DNA from: an uncultured Burkholderiales bacterium
GTDB lineage: Bacteria; Pseudomonadota; Gammaproteobacteria; Burkholderiales; Burkholderiaceae_C
Reading direction: 5' to 3'
Assembly: GCA_903952885.1 (NCBI GenBank)
Contig: CAJBHE010000158.1
Location: 1 to 6,274 of the forward strand
DNA length: 6,274 bases
How positions within the stretch are numbered: the stretch's first letter is position 1; each line of letters starts with the position of its first letter. The translations under genes and the position numbers were made by a program. The notes beneath the pieces are model-generated. The model had not been told where the DNA came from. It worked only from the letters and a program-made list of their open reading frames with translations, and made no database searches. Of the stretch, positions 5,828 through 6,274 are shown piece after piece.

Positions 5828-6274
5828 TTAGTTGAAGGTAGAAACTTTGACAGGCGCGTCTTTGGCAAGCATTACGTCGTCGACGGCCTTGGTGTTGGCC
5901 CCGTCATCTGTCCATTCGGGCACACGGCCCATGCGAACTGCCTCATCCCAGGCAAAGTTGAGTTCAACTTTGATGCCGTTGATGGGCTCACGCATGAAGA
6001 GTTGATACAGGTTGGAGTTGTGGGCCTTGCGCTCACTGAATTCAACCCCGTTTTTGTTCAATCGCTCGACAAACTCTTCCATGCCATCGCAGTTGATGCA
6101 CAAATGGTCAATGCGGCCCGAGCCAGGTGCACCTGCCGCCGAATAATCCATGCCTGCGACATCGGAAGGCGTTTTCAAGTAAGTGTCTTGATGGTTGGAG
6201 TGCCGAGCTTTGCCAATGTGAATCACATCTTGATCACCGATATAGAGCCAGTAAACGGGGAAACCAAACTCTGG
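5828..6274 (-). CDS. VOC superfamily (glyoxalase/dioxygenase fold) protein, N-terminus beyond the window
   Basis: The open frame enters at base 6274, where 16 residues (PEFGFPVYWLYIGDQD) precede an internal GTG at 6226. The GTG is therefore not the real start, and the first strand of the fold lies outside. Of the 148 visible residues, VYWLYIGDQDVIHIG (7-21) is the end of the first beta-alpha-beta module. IDHLCINCDGMEEFVERLNK (55-74) and INGIKVELNF (98-107) form the second. H19, H57 and E104 stand where this superfamily places metal ligands, so an active metalloenzyme is plausible, with the first ligand out of view. The tail after 120 (WTDDGANTKAVDDV and on) looks like a flexible extension. 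VOC proteins include ring-cleaving dioxygenases, glyoxalases, epimerases and resistance proteins, and I cannot choose among them. The stop is 13 bases before the reductase start, suggesting cotranscription. Confidence 0.85.
   Translation of the reverse strand, partial: PEFGFPVYWLYIGDQDVIHIGKARHSNHQDTYLKTPSDVAGMDYSAAGAPGSGRIDHLCINCDGMEEFVERLNKNGVEFSERKAHNSNLYQLFMREPINGIKVELNFAWDEAVRMGRVPEWTDDGANTKAVDDVMLAKDAPVKVSTFN

Noticed and set aside
5815..5868. Longer quinone oxidoreductase form beginning at 5868 (18 extra residues)
   Set aside because: The upstream start is a TTG inside the VOC gene and the added residues have no QOR similarity. The ATG at 5814 begins the family-typical MKAVRIYAAGG.

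Overview
All recognisable genes lie on the minus strand, so transcription runs from base 6274 towards base 1. Base composition looks close to even in G+C. The protein style (Liv-type ABC transporter genes packed in one operon, with a QOR-type reductase and a VOC protein beside them) is that of a betaproteobacterium, most likely Burkholderiales/Comamonadaceae and perhaps a freshwater lineage such as Limnohabitans or Rhodoferax. The taxon is an inference from recall of similar proteins, not from a search.

Right part (4840-6274): a VOC (glyoxalase/dioxygenase-fold) protein whose first residues lie beyond the window edge is followed after 13 bases by a zinc-independent quinone oxidoreductase of the Qor type. 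The second gene's ribosome binding site overlaps the first gene's stop codon, so the two are probably cotranscribed. Next comes the only sizeable non-coding stretch (4715-4839, 125 bases). It carries two inverted repeats but no convincing sigma-70 promoter.

Left part (1-4714): a six-gene block encodes a small DUF1330 protein, a periplasmic substrate-binding protein with a signal peptide, two ABC ATPases (LivG-like, then LivF-like) and two membrane permeases (LivM-like, then LivH-like). LivH runs off the left edge. From livG to livH the genes overlap or are separated by 13 bases or fewer, which suggests one translationally coupled operon. The five transporter subunits make a complete high-affinity uptake system of the branched-chain amino acid (HAAT) family: the binding protein captures substrate in the periplasm, LivH/LivM form the channel and LivG/LivF power it.

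The substrate cannot be read directly. In environmental betaproteobacteria, Liv-type systems often import aromatic or other organic acids rather than leucine, isoleucine or valine. The DUF1330, VOC and quinone reductase neighbours fit a catabolic setting, but this is inference. No RNA gene, mobile element, CRISPR array or strong terminator is visible. I see no clearly new system. The points most worth a second look are the altered signature segment in LivH, the DUF1330 gene at the head of the transporter operon, and the two inverted repeats in the intergenic region.
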